Shown: positions 17,465 through 25,415 of the stretch, piece by piece
Position numbering within the stretch: the first letter of the stretch is position 1
Layout: each line of letters begins with the position of its first letter
Origin: Clostridia bacterium
Lineage (GTDB): Bacteria; Bacillota; Clostridia; Saccharofermentanales; Saccharofermentanaceae
Reading direction: 5' to 3'
Length of the DNA stretch: 32,744 nt
NCBI GenBank assembly: GCA_016281535.1
Contig: JAEEIT010000119.1
Location: 1 to 32,744, forward strand
Position numbers and translations under genes: made by a program
The notes under the pieces: generated by a model
Seen by the model: the letters and a program-made list of their open reading frames with translations, nothing else
What the model was told of the DNA's origin: nothing
The model's database searches: none

Positions 17465-17493
17465 GCTTCTTCGCTTTATATTTTTGTTTGCCG

Positions 17494-17527
17494 GCCGCTT
17501 CCGGGAGAAATCCCGAAGCGGCTTTTT
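17494..17527 (+). terminator. Rho-independent terminator of the ASCH-domain gene
   Basis: GCCGCTT/AAGCGGC and the inner CGGGA-GAAA-TCCCG stem with one bulged C are followed by TTTTT. Confidence 0.9.
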
Positions 17528-17589
17528 GCGCGCCCGGGATCATCGCCCGTAACTATCACGGTCATTATTCCGTCAGCGGCCGCCGATAC

Positions 17590-19230
17590 TCAGCCGCCGT
17601 AGAAGATTCCGTCGAAGGCTTCGTTAATCGGGATGCCGGAGATGGTGTACGGAGAAGAGGCACTGACATCGGCCGATACATAGTAGTTCTGCGAATAGTC
17701 AGCGAAAGACACTTCAAGGAGTATCTGGTTATACTCCGGATCGTACATCGCTACATTCACGCAGGATCCCTTCGGGATGGTACCCTCTCCGGTGACGTTA
17801 AGGTTCTTGTCCATCTCGTAGCATGGGATATCCTGTGTGGCTTCGAGAAGGAATACCGTGGAATTGAAAAGGATCACGTTCAGCTCCGGCTTGCCGTCAT
17901 TTCCCTCGAAATAGTAATCCGAATAGAAATAGTGTGAGCCGATCAGATCGAATCCGCGAGACATATAGACGCAGCTCGGATCACAAGCCTGTCCGTAGAA
18001 AGACTCTCCGTTTTCAAAAGTACCGATGCCGGTCCATGCTCCGTTCTCGTAAGCAAAACCGACATACTCCTGGGCTTCGTCGATACCCAGCAGGAGATAC
18101 ATGTAGATGCCGTCCTCGGTCACCATGACGTAGTTATCATCGTAGGAGTGGAACTCGCCCCAGACATCCGTGCCGATGGTGAAATCCTGACCGTTATGGT
18201 GGATGATGACCTCTTCCAGCATATCATTCGAGTCTGTTTTTCCCTCGACAGAAAGAGAGTCTTCCTGACCGTCTCCGTCGATATCCCAATAGAGTTCCAT
18301 CTTACTGTCCAGATTCAGGAAATAGCTGTCCGGTGTATTGCCGAAATACTTCAGATCCACAGCATCAGAAATCGCAGAGAGCGGGACCTTGATGTACGAG
18401 TATCCGGAGAAGAGGCAGATTCCGTCATAGGTCAGAGTAAACGGGGCTTTTCCGGCCTTGAAAGAATCAACGAATGCCTGATCAAGCGGGACCGAATCGC
18501 CGTAGATGGCCGCATGGTATTCTTCCGCCGCTTTAAGTACCGCATCGAAGTCCTTGACAACATCGCTGAGCGCGATCTCTTCTCCGGTCTCGGTAAAGAA
18601 AGAGTGGGCATCGAAACCCGTACCGTCCTGGCTGAACCTCTCCGAAACGTCGGCCACATAAGAGAAGATATACGTGTCATCACGGAAGATGTCCGTGTAG
18701 GCGGCAAGAGAATTATCCTCAGGCACGGTGCCGTTGGTATATTCTGCGACCGCGGCATCATATTCATCGATCATAGCGGTCTCCAGAGGAGAGAAATAGC
18801 TGTAGACCTTTTCCTCCAGAGTGTCCACGGAAAGAGACGTAAACTCTGGATACTCGATCCAGATCTTGACGTAGTCCATATGGTACTCGTCCTGATTGAA
18901 ATTTCCGTAACCGGCACATTCTGTCGAAATGATGGTATGCAGGCTCTGGACAGGATTCGTGCCCGGATCGGGATTTCCCGAAGTGGAGTCGGACGAGGTA
19001 TCGACGGGAACCGCGGACGTATCCGTGGTCGGGTCATCCGTTGGCTCGGTCGTCGGATCTTCCGTCGGATCGTCCGTGGGATCATCCGTCGGATCCTCGG
19101 TAGTATCCTCGGTATCTGCCGTGGTCTTCTTCGTCTTCTTCTTTTTCTTCGTAGTTTCTTCTTCCTTCGAGCATCCTGCCAGGGACAGGATCATGGCCGC
19201 AGAAAGAAGAATGGCGATGATCTTCTTCAT
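17590..19230 (-). CDS. Large lipoprotein with DUF3298-like domain
   Basis: A 546-residue exported lipoprotein: signal peptide with lipobox LSLAGC (Cys20), a Lys-rich patch, then an Asp/Pro/Thr-rich spacer of repeated D-P-T-D/E units to about residue 95 that should span the wall. Residues 105-290 resemble the DUF4163/DUF3298 ectodomain seen in RsiV-type proteins (paired strands, then a segment like FFTETGEEIALSDV). Residues 310-330 contain DIDGDGQED, a Ca-binding-loop pattern. The C-terminal 200 residues are beta-rich with no family I recognise. There is no transmembrane anti-sigma part, so sigma control is not implied. AAGGAGG precedes the ATG. Function unknown; a surface sensor or binding protein is plausible. 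Confidence 0.7.
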   Translation of the reverse strand: MKKIIAILLSAAMILSLAGCSKEEETTKKKKKTKKTTADTEDTTEDPTDDPTDDPTEDPTTEPTDDPTTDTSAVPVDTSSDSTSGNPDPGTNPVQSLHTIISTECAGYGNFNQDEYHMDYVKIWIEYPEFTSLSVDTLEEKVYSYFSPLETAMIDEYDAAVAEYTNGTVPEDNSLAAYTDIFRDDTYIFSYVADVSERFSQDGTGFDAHSFFTETGEEIALSDVVKDFDAVLKAAEEYHAAIYGDSVPLDQAFVDSFKAGKAPFTLTYDGICLFSGYSYIKVPLSAISDAVDLKYFGNTPDSYFLNLDSKMELYWDIDGDGQEDSLSVEGKTDSNDMLEEVIIHHNGQDFTIGTDVWGEFHSYDDNYVMVTEDGIYMYLLLGIDEAQEYVGFAYENGAWTGIGTFENGESFYGQACDPSCVYMSRGFDLIGSHYFYSDYYFEGNDGKPELNVILFNSTVFLLEATQDIPCYEMDKNLNVTGEGTIPKGSCVNVAMYDPEYNQILLEVSFADYSQNYYVSADVSASSPYTISGIPINEAFDGIFYGG

Positions 19231-19297
19231 GCTCTTCCTCCTTAGTTTTCCTCTTTTGTTTCTCTTGTTTCTATATAACCCGCCAGAGCAGCCGCAT

Positions 19298-19330
19298 CTG
19301 ATCCACTAAACCGTAAACAGCAAGGATCAG
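19298..19330. repeat. Inverted repeat downstream of the lysophospholipase-like gene
   Basis: CTGATCC (19298-19304) and GGATCAG (19324-19330) flank a 19-nt loop. The right arm covers the stop codon of the hydrolase gene, and an AGTGCTTTT word starts 5 bp later at 19336. No T-tract follows on either strand. Confidence 0.5.
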
Positions 19331-20271
19331 TCGACAGTGCTTTTCCTGACGAAATTATCAAATAAATAGGCGGCGAAACGCTGATATACGGCGTCTCTTC
19401 CGATCTCGTTGTGGGGCTCGTGGCGCATCCCGTGACGGATATCGATCGTCACCTTCTCCTGCCCGCTGGAAACGAGCTTGTTATAGATCTCCTGCGGGGC
19501 TTCGCCGTAGTCGCCGACCGGATCCTCGTCGCCTGCGATCAGAAGGATCGGCTTGTCCTTCGGGATGGATTCGTACCAGGAATCGGTATTACAGTCGGCA
19601 AGGAGCTTGAACAGATCGATATAGGCCGAGTGGGTGAACGTGAACGTACAGAACGGGTCGCCCGTGTATCTTCTGACCACATCGGAATCATTGGAGATCC
19701 AGTCCGAGCCGGTAAGCGGGTCGGAGACTCGCTTCAGATACGTGCGGTTGATGGCTTTAGCGATCAGCTTCGCCGGCTTCTTATCGCCGAGGATGAAACG
19801 CTGGAACTTGGCCAGTGCGGTCAGAGGTCCCATCAGGGGATTCGTGCGCGCGGTGCCCGACAATATCAGGCCGGAGCAGTCATTGCCATACTGGGCGTAC
19901 CAGTTCCTGGCGATAAAAGACCCCATGGAGTGACCCAGCATGATGTAGGGCTTGCCCGGGTAGCTCTCTTTCATGATGCGGTGCAGCTTCTCCACATCTT
20001 CGATAAGATGCTGCGCGCCGTCGTACCGTCCGAAGTAGCCGAAGGTATCCTCGTCCCGGACGCTCTGTCCGTGTCCCATATGGTCTTCGCCGCAGACGAC
20101 GTAACCCTTGTCAGACAGGTACTCGGCCAGGTCGTTATAGCGGCCCATGTACTCGCACATGCCATGAACGATCTGCACCACGCCTCGGGCCGGGACCGAT
20201 GGCGCCCATATGAAATAGGCGATCTCCGATACGCCGTCTGTGCCGGTAAATGTCGATTTCTGAAATGGCAT
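19327..20271 (-). CDS. Alpha/beta hydrolase, lysophospholipase or monoacylglycerol lipase-like
   Basis: A 314-residue cytoplasmic serine hydrolase of the Hydrolase_4 type. The nucleophile elbow is GHSMGS (Ser115), the acid is probably the Asp in AGDEDPVGDYG, and the base the His in RHGMRHEPHNE. The VVQIVHGMCEYMGRY block is a hallmark of the monoacylglycerol lipase and PldB-like group, giving the oxyanion loop. The expected activity is on mono- or lysoacyl lipids, though other small esters are possible. AAGGAAG precedes the ATG. It lies 96 bp beyond the start of the lipoprotein gene on the same strand, so it is transcribed first if the two are co-transcribed. Confidence 0.82.
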   Translation of the reverse strand: MPFQKSTFTGTDGVSEIAYFIWAPSVPARGVVQIVHGMCEYMGRYNDLAEYLSDKGYVVCGEDHMGHGQSVRDEDTFGYFGRYDGAQHLIEDVEKLHRIMKESYPGKPYIMLGHSMGSFIARNWYAQYGNDCSGLILSGTARTNPLMGPLTALAKFQRFILGDKKPAKLIAKAINRTYLKRVSDPLTGSDWISNDSDVVRRYTGDPFCTFTFTHSAYIDLFKLLADCNTDSWYESIPKDKPILLIAGDEDPVGDYGEAPQEIYNKLVSSGQEKVTIDIRHGMRHEPHNEIGRDAVYQRFAAYLFDNFVRKSTVD

Positions 20272-20315
20272 AGGGATACTTCCTTTCGTCGGTGTCTTCT
20301 TAAGACTTCTCTTCT

Positions 20316-20321
20316 ATTATA
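20316..20321 (-). promoter_or_regulatory. -10 element for the alpha/beta hydrolase gene
   Basis: The minus strand reads ATGTATAATAG, a perfect TATAAT about 45 bp before the start codon. The -35 is not clear. Confidence 0.4.
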
Positions 20322-20349
20322 CATGATAGATGCCCCGGCGTGCGATATG

Positions 20350-20358
20350 TGTTATGAT
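20350..20358 (+). promoter_or_regulatory. Extended -10 promoter for the polytopic membrane protein
   Basis: TGTTATGAT gives TG-n-TATGAT, 55 bp before the ATG at 20414 and divergent from the hydrolase promoter. Confidence 0.4.
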
Positions 20359-20413
20359 TGTTCCGAGGATGTAAACGCGGGATGACGGCTCGTTTTCTGA
20401 GCCGGAGGGGAAA

Positions 20414-21694
20414 ATGAGGATAGAAGAATCGATTTCCAGAAGAGCGCCGGACGGGCGCGGGAAGACCGACCTCGGAAGTGCGGTCTTTCTCCTCGGCTTT
20501 ATCCTGATCCTCGCTGTCACCACGATCCGCACGACCATGCTCCCCTATGCCCAGTCCGACACGTTCTGGGTCATAAGCTACGTGCTGACGATCCTGGTCT
20601 GTGTCGCGATGGTGGCAAAAGCACTGTTCCTGGATGTGTATGCGAAGTCGTGGGCGAAGCTTCTTTCTGTGCTTCTTCTGGTGCTTGTTTTCTGCCAGTC
20701 GTCTTTTCTGGTGCTGTCGTGGGAACTGTCTGTCGTGCTGGCCCTTCTCGTCGGGTCCTACGGGGTGGACATCCGGAAGATCCTGAAGGTCTATCTTATC
20801 GAGACGGGCGCCATCACGCTGGTCGCGATGGTCCTGGCTGTTACGGGCGTGATCCCGAATCTTCCTTTCGAGAAATTCGGCAGGATCCGCTATGCCATGG
20901 GAACCATCTATTGCACGGACTTCGCCGCCCGGGTCTTCTTCCTGACCTTGGTGTTCCTGCTTCTTTTCCATAAGAACTTGAAGATACTCCACCTGCTGGC
21001 TCTGGGCGTGCTCGCGGCGCTGGTGTTCATCCCGACTTTCGGCAAACTCGACTTCGCCTGCTCGATCCTCATCCTTCTTCTGTTCGGGATCCATAAATAT
21101 GTGGGAGGGCGTAAGGAGAGAAGCTTCTCGAAGACGTGGGGCGCGGCCTGGCCGAAGATCGGGCTTCTGTCCATGCCGGTGGCCGCGGTGGTGATGTTTC
21201 TCCTTTCGTATTTCTATTCTCCGGAAAATGCACTGACCCGTGTGGTGGATGAGCTGACGACGGGGCGGCTGATCCTCGGGAAGAATGGTTTTACGGAGTT
21301 CGGCGTGACACTTCTGGGACAGTCGGTGACGTATCGCGGCGCCTACGTACTGGAGAACTATAACTTCGTGGACTGCTCCTACTTAAATATGCTTTTTAAA
21401 GAGGGCGTGCTGGCCGTGCTTCTGGTGATCGCGCTCTATGTTATCCTCTCGAAGAAATATAAAGACCGGCCGCAGGTGCAGTATGTGATCTTCGTCCTGG
21501 CGGTGAACTGCATGCTGGCCCACCATCTTATCGAGATCACCTATAACCCGATCCTGCTGCTGCTTCTTTCCGACTGCGGCGGCCTGTTCGAAGGCAGTGC
21601 CGCCAAAGATCCGGAAAGCGGGAAACCGGGCGCCGGCCGCGGGCTTGTGAAACGTTCAGGAGAAGATAAAATAAGTTCACAGGAACACCCTTGA
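20414..21694 (+). CDS. Polytopic membrane protein, Wzy or O-antigen-ligase-like
   Basis: A 426-residue protein with about ten hydrophobic helices from residue 20 to 385 and a Gly/Ser/Lys-rich cytoplasmic tail. A larger non-membrane loop with TTGRLILGKNGFTEFG and then FVDCSYLNMLFKEGV lies between late helices, the layout and motif style seen in Wzy polymerases and O-antigen-ligase-type proteins of Firmicutes, which join lipid-linked glycans. No sugar biosynthesis genes are adjacent, so this is only a structural resemblance. GGAGGGG precedes the ATG. The stop codon is inside the -35 hexamer of the next promoter. One AAAAGCACT word (Lys69-Ala-Leu) is present. Confidence 0.55.
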   Translation: MRIEESISRRAPDGRGKTDLGSAVFLLGFILILAVTTIRTTMLPYAQSDTFWVISYVLTILVCVAMVAKALFLDVYAKSWAKLLSVLLLVLVFCQSSFLVLSWELSVVLALLVGSYGVDIRKILKVYLIETGAITLVAMVLAVTGVIPNLPFEKFGRIRYAMGTIYCTDFAARVFFLTLVFLLLFHKNLKILHLLALGVLAALVFIPTFGKLDFACSILILLLFGIHKYVGGRKERSFSKTWGAAWPKIGLLSMPVAAVVMFLLSYFYSPENALTRVVDELTTGRLILGKNGFTEFGVTLLGQSVTYRGAYVLENYNFVDCSYLNMLFKEGVLAVLLVIALYVILSKKYKDRPQVQYVIFVLAVNCMLAHHLIEITYNPILLLLLSDCGGLFEGSAAKDPESGKPGAGRGLVKRSGEDKISSQEHP

Positions 21695-21719
21695 CAGTCA
21701 CGTGACCGTGTAGTAAGAT
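21691..21719 (+). promoter_or_regulatory. Promoter with internal palindrome, upstream of the DUF1836 gene
   Basis: TTGACA (21691-21696) and TAAGAT (21714-21719) are 17 bp apart. The spacer begins with the perfect 10-bp palindrome GTCACGTGAC (21697-21706), an ideal repressor position. It drives the DUF1836, NfeD and flotillin genes. Confidence 0.7.
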
Positions 21720-21750
21720 ATGGGCAAGTGAGAGAAAGGAGGCATCCGAA

Positions 21751-22275
21751 ATGAATGAGTATCTGCCGGGCACATTGATCAGTGTTACGAAACAGCATCT
21801 TCAGAATATCGACGAGATCCTGGATCCGATGTTCCTGATGGATGGCATGCAGCTGCGGCAGGTGACACAGCTTCTCGGGATCGAGGCGCATACGGTGCAG
21901 AACTGGGTCAAGCGCGGATTCGTGGATTCGCCGGTGAAGAAACTATATAACCGTGACCGGTTCGTCAGGCTTGCGATCCTCAATTACTTCAAGGATGTCT
22001 TCTCACTGGAATCGATCCTCACATTACTCGGCATGGCCGGGCAGGATGATCAGGTTTACAGTGCTTTTTGCGAGATGCTGGCGGAAGCGCCGGTGGATCC
22101 GATCAAGGCGGAGACGAAGCTGTCTGACATTGTCGACAAGGCGATCGGAACGCAGAGATTCGACTACAGTAAGACAAGCCGTGAACAGGTGAAAAGGCTG
22201 CTGACGATCCTTTATACCGCACATCTTTCGATCGTGCTGAAGAAGGAAGCGGAGCGGCAGCTGAAAGAGATTTGA
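21751..22275 (+). CDS. DUF1836 helix-turn-helix protein
   Basis: A 174-residue protein. A MerR-like HTH is visible at residues 33-65 (MQLRQVTQLLGIEAHTVQNW, then a VKRG wing and YNRDRF), followed by a helical region, as in the DUF1836 family of Firmicute putative regulators. It starts a tight three-gene unit: 13 bp to the NfeD gene and 24 bp to flotillin beyond that. A palindrome in its own promoter makes autoregulation likely but unproven. GAAAGGAGG precedes the ATG. One AGTGCTTTT word encodes Ser104-Ala-Phe in frame. Confidence 0.75.
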   Translation: MNEYLPGTLISVTKQHLQNIDEILDPMFLMDGMQLRQVTQLLGIEAHTVQNWVKRGFVDSPVKKLYNRDRFVRLAILNYFKDVFSLESILTLLGMAGQDDQVYSAFCEMLAEAPVDPIKAETKLSDIVDKAIGTQRFDYSKTSREQVKRLLTILYTAHLSIVLKKEAERQLKEI

Positions 22276-22288
22276 AAGGAGAAACAAG

Positions 22289-23383
22289 ATGGGATACATA
22301 ATGGATTGGTTTAATGCTTTAAATCTGTCTGAGCAGATCTTCGCGTGCATCGCGATCGTCTTTACTGTACTTCTGATCTTCCAGTTTATTCTTCTGCTGA
22401 TCGGTGCCGCGTCGCATGCGGCCGGAGATCTGAACGGACATGACATGGCCGGCGGGCATGATCACGATTTCGGTCATGGGCACGATATGGATGTCGGGCA
22501 CGATCTGGATGCCGGCGGTCACGATTTCGGTCATGTGGGACACGACCTCGGCGGTCATGGTGCGGACTTTGGTCACGATATCGGCGGGCATGTGCACGGT
22601 GATTTCGGCCACAGCTTCGGCCACGGCGATGTAGGCGGACTGCACGGCGATGTCGGACACGACATCGGGCAGGCCCACGGGGACAGTGCATTTGACACAG
22701 ATGGAAATGCGGACTTCCCGGCACACGGCCAGGCGGACGGGTCCTTCAGCTACGACCATGACATGGAAGCGGGACACACGCACGTCGGGCAGATGGCGCA
22801 CGAATTCTCGGAGGTCCAGGGTGGCGTGGTCGTCGATGTGCATACCGGTGATATTTATCTGGCGGAGGCCATTCCGCATGAGGGCGGGATCCACGGGCCG
22901 GATGTGGGTATCCCGGATCAGGATCTGCCGGACGGAAGAACGTATGTGGACCGTGCGGATAAGGTGCACGGCTCCGGATTCAGACTCTTCTCGATGCAGG
23001 GCATCATCGCTTTCTTCTGCCTCTTCGGCTGGACGGGTCTTCTGTTCATGAAGGCGGGCATGCCGGTCTGGGGCGCGGCGCTCCTGGCGTTCGTCTGTGG
23101 TTTCGTGGGAATGTTCCTGATGGCTCTTGCCATGTGGGGCATGCTAAAGATACAATCAGATGGAACGATGAATATCAGAAATGCACTCGGGCTTTCGGGT
23201 GAGGTCTATATTCCGATCCCCGGGAATCGCGAGATGCCGGGTAAAGTCATGGTGAAGGTCCAGGACCAGCTTACGGAGTTCGAGGCGGTCACGGACGATG
23301 AGGAGAAGCTCGGTACCGGAACGCAGGTGACGGTGATCGGCATTACAAAGGGTACAACACTGATTGTGACCAAACATAACTAA
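22289..23383 (+). CDS. NfeD-family membrane protein with a His-rich insert
   Basis: A 364-residue protein, about twice the length of B. subtilis YuaF. A membrane helix (about 15-40) is followed by a region at residues 45-175 very rich in His, Asp and Gly (repeats of the GHD, GHDFGH and GHDLGGH kind), a soluble stretch, two more helices (about 232-290) and a C-terminal OB-fold NfeD domain (about 300-364; GLSGEVYIPIPGN). NfeD proteins partner with flotillins in membrane organisation. The His-rich stretch probably lies outside the membrane and could bind Zn, Ni or Cu. AAAGGAG precedes the ATG. Flotillin follows at once, so the pair is almost certainly functional. Confidence 0.85.
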   Translation: MGYIMDWFNALNLSEQIFACIAIVFTVLLIFQFILLLIGAASHAAGDLNGHDMAGGHDHDFGHGHDMDVGHDLDAGGHDFGHVGHDLGGHGADFGHDIGGHVHGDFGHSFGHGDVGGLHGDVGHDIGQAHGDSAFDTDGNADFPAHGQADGSFSYDHDMEAGHTHVGQMAHEFSEVQGGVVVDVHTGDIYLAEAIPHEGGIHGPDVGIPDQDLPDGRTYVDRADKVHGSGFRLFSMQGIIAFFCLFGWTGLLFMKAGMPVWGAALLAFVCGFVGMFLMALAMWGMLKIQSDGTMNIRNALGLSGEVYIPIPGNREMPGKVMVKVQDQLTEFEAVTDDEEKLGTGTQVTVIGITKGTTLIVTKHN

Positions 23384-23407
23384 ACAAGGAGTAGGAGGAT
23401 TTGAAAA

Positions 23408-24985
23408 ATGCCATTTGAAGTTATTTGTCTATTAGTAGTCATTGCTCTGTTGGTATTCACACTGTTTTTGATTTTCTTGTCGAGGTACAGAAAATGTCCG
23501 TCTGACCGCATCATGGTCATCTACGGTAAGGTCGGCAAGAATGCAGACGGATCTGCCCGTTCATCGAAGTGCATCCACGGTGGTGCCGCGTTTGTTTGGC
23601 CGGTCATTCAGTCGTATCAGTATCTCGACCTGACACCGATCTCGATCGCTGTTGACCTGAGATCTGCGCTGTCCCGTCAGAACATCCGTATCGACGTTCC
23701 GTCTATCTTTACAGTCGGTATCTCTACAGAGCAGGGCGTGATGCAGAACGCAGCCGAGCGTCTTCTCGGACTGAAGCTGTCGGAGATCCAGGAACTTGCG
23801 AAGGATATCATCTTCGGTCAGCTCCGTCTCGTTATCGCGACGATGGACATCGAGGAGATCAACACCGACCGCGATAAGTTCCTCGAGGCGGTTTCCAGAA
23901 ACGTGGAGACAGAGCTGAAGAAGATCGGTCTCCGTCTCATCAACGTAAACGTAACGGATATTTCCGATGAGTCCGGCTACATCAGCGCTCTTGGTAAAGA
24001 GGCAGCTGCGAAGGCCATCAACGACGCGAAGAAGAACGTTGCAGAGAAGGAAAGAGACGGTTCTATCGGTGAGGCTCTCGCCCAGAAGGATCAGAGAATC
24101 CAGGTTGCATCGGCGAACTCCATGGCTATCCGCGGTGAGAACGATGCGAAGATCGAAGTGGCGAATTCCGAGGCTATCCGCCGTGAGAAGGCCGCTGAGG
24201 CGATGAGACTTGCGATCGCAGCTGAGAAGGTTCAGGCAGCGAAGGCTCTCGAAGAAGCGTATGCGGCTGAGAAAGAGGCTGAGCTCTCCCGTTCCGCACG
24301 TGAGAAGGCAACCCTCGAAGCAGACGTTATCGTTAAGGCGGAGATCAATAAGCGTGAGATCGAGCTGGCTGCTGAGGCAGAAGCGGAGAAGATCAGAAGA
24401 CAGGCAGCCGGTGAAGCGGATGCTATCTACGCGAAGATGGAAGCGCAGGCTCGTGGTATGCAGGAGATCCTGGAGAAGCAGGCTGCAGGTTTCGAGAAGA
24501 TCGTGGCCGCAGCAGGTGGCGATGCGAAGAATGCTATGATGCTCATGCTCGCCGATAAGATGGAAGACCTCATGAAGATCCAGGTCGAGGCGATCCGCGA
24601 TCTGAAGATCGACAAGGTCACCGTTTGGGACAGTGGCGCCGGTGCCGGTGGTGCCGATGGCAAGAGCTCTACGGCTAACTTCATCTCCGGTCTTATGAAG
24701 AGTGTGCCGCCGATGAACGAGATCTTCGAGATGGCCGGTATGAATCTGCCGGAGTTCCTCGGTAAGAAGATGGATCCGAAAGCAGAAGATGCGGCGGCCG
24801 GCGAGGTCGTTGCGGCGAAGGATGCGAAGAGTGTGGCCGCTTCCGCGAAGGAAGTGAAGGGCGTGGATGCGCCGAAGGATGAGAAGGCGGCTCCGGCAGC
24901 ACCGGCAGCACCGGCTGATCCGGCGACGGATGGCCCGGACACACCGAGCGCTCCGACACAGAACAAGCCGATCTGGGAGGAATAA
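23408..24985 (+). CDS. floT: Flotillin-like SPFH protein
   Basis: A 525-residue protein. One N-terminal membrane segment (about 5-25) is followed by the SPFH domain (about 30-200), a long Ala/Glu-rich coiled coil with repeated AEAEAEK-type heptads (about 200-370), and a C-terminal oligomerisation region. The final 85 residues are Ala/Pro/Asp/Lys-rich and low complexity, an extension relative to B. subtilis FloT. Flotillins scaffold membrane microdomains. It is the third gene behind DUF1836 and NfeD and AGGAGGA precedes its ATG. Codon use is strongly biased, suggesting high expression. Confidence 0.92.
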   Translation: MPFEVICLLVVIALLVFTLFLIFLSRYRKCPSDRIMVIYGKVGKNADGSARSSKCIHGGAAFVWPVIQSYQYLDLTPISIAVDLRSALSRQNIRIDVPSIFTVGISTEQGVMQNAAERLLGLKLSEIQELAKDIIFGQLRLVIATMDIEEINTDRDKFLEAVSRNVETELKKIGLRLINVNVTDISDESGYISALGKEAAAKAINDAKKNVAEKERDGSIGEALAQKDQRIQVASANSMAIRGENDAKIEVANSEAIRREKAAEAMRLAIAAEKVQAAKALEEAYAAEKEAELSRSAREKATLEADVIVKAEINKREIELAAEAEAEKIRRQAAGEADAIYAKMEAQARGMQEILEKQAAGFEKIVAAAGGDAKNAMMLMLADKMEDLMKIQVEAIRDLKIDKVTVWDSGAGAGGADGKSSTANFISGLMKSVPPMNEIFEMAGMNLPEFLGKKMDPKAEDAAAGEVVAAKDAKSVAASAKEVKGVDAPKDEKAAPAAPAAPADPATDGPDTPSAPTQNKPIWEE

Positions 24986-25025
24986 TCCTCGAACCCGGAT
25001 CAGACATAAAGCTGCAAGGTTAGGG

Positions 25026-25063
25026 AACTGCCCGGAGGCGAAAGCCGACGGGCAGTTCTTCTC
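25026..25063 (+). terminator. Terminator of the flotillin operon
   Basis: AACTGCCCG/CGGGCAGTT (9 bp) with an inner GGC-GAAA-GCC hairpin, followed by CTTCTC. The T-tract is poor. Confidence 0.6.
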
Positions 25064-25140
25064 GCGTAGAGGGATCACCGAGGATCTGCGCTCCCGGTCA
25101 CCAGCGCTCCCGGTTCCTGAACAGGCGCGATAGATGGACA

Positions 25141-25378
25141 GCGACCAACCAAATCGTGAAAATACGCGGTTTGGTAGGTCGCTTTTTCGCGATTCTGAGC
25201 AAGACGACAGACTAAATCTTCCCGATCCGGGATTTGGTATGTCATTTTCTGCCTTTTACGGTGGGGAGAACTAACCAAATCCTCAATATGTTGAATTTGG
25301 TATGTCGAAAAGCACTGTCGACCGTACTTCTGGAGGTGAAATGACATACTAAACTTCGATTCTGAACAGTTTGGTCAG
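25141..25378. repeat. Array of four related inverted-repeat units, about 63-bp period
   Basis: Units begin near 25143, 25206, 25268 and 25333. Each pairs an ACCAAAT-like arm with an ATTTGGT arm after about 12-16 nt. The first unit (25141-25182) is also a terminator-like hairpin with TTTTT at 25183-25187 and resembles the hydratase terminator. The third is followed by AAAAGCACT at 25308. On the minus strand the first three units would read as a degenerate 21-residue repeat (TYQI...DLV). No gene lies in 24986-25415. Confidence 0.75.
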
Positions 25379-25415
25379 CCGGAAGGACCCATCGGAGCGA
25401 AGAAGCGACAGACGC

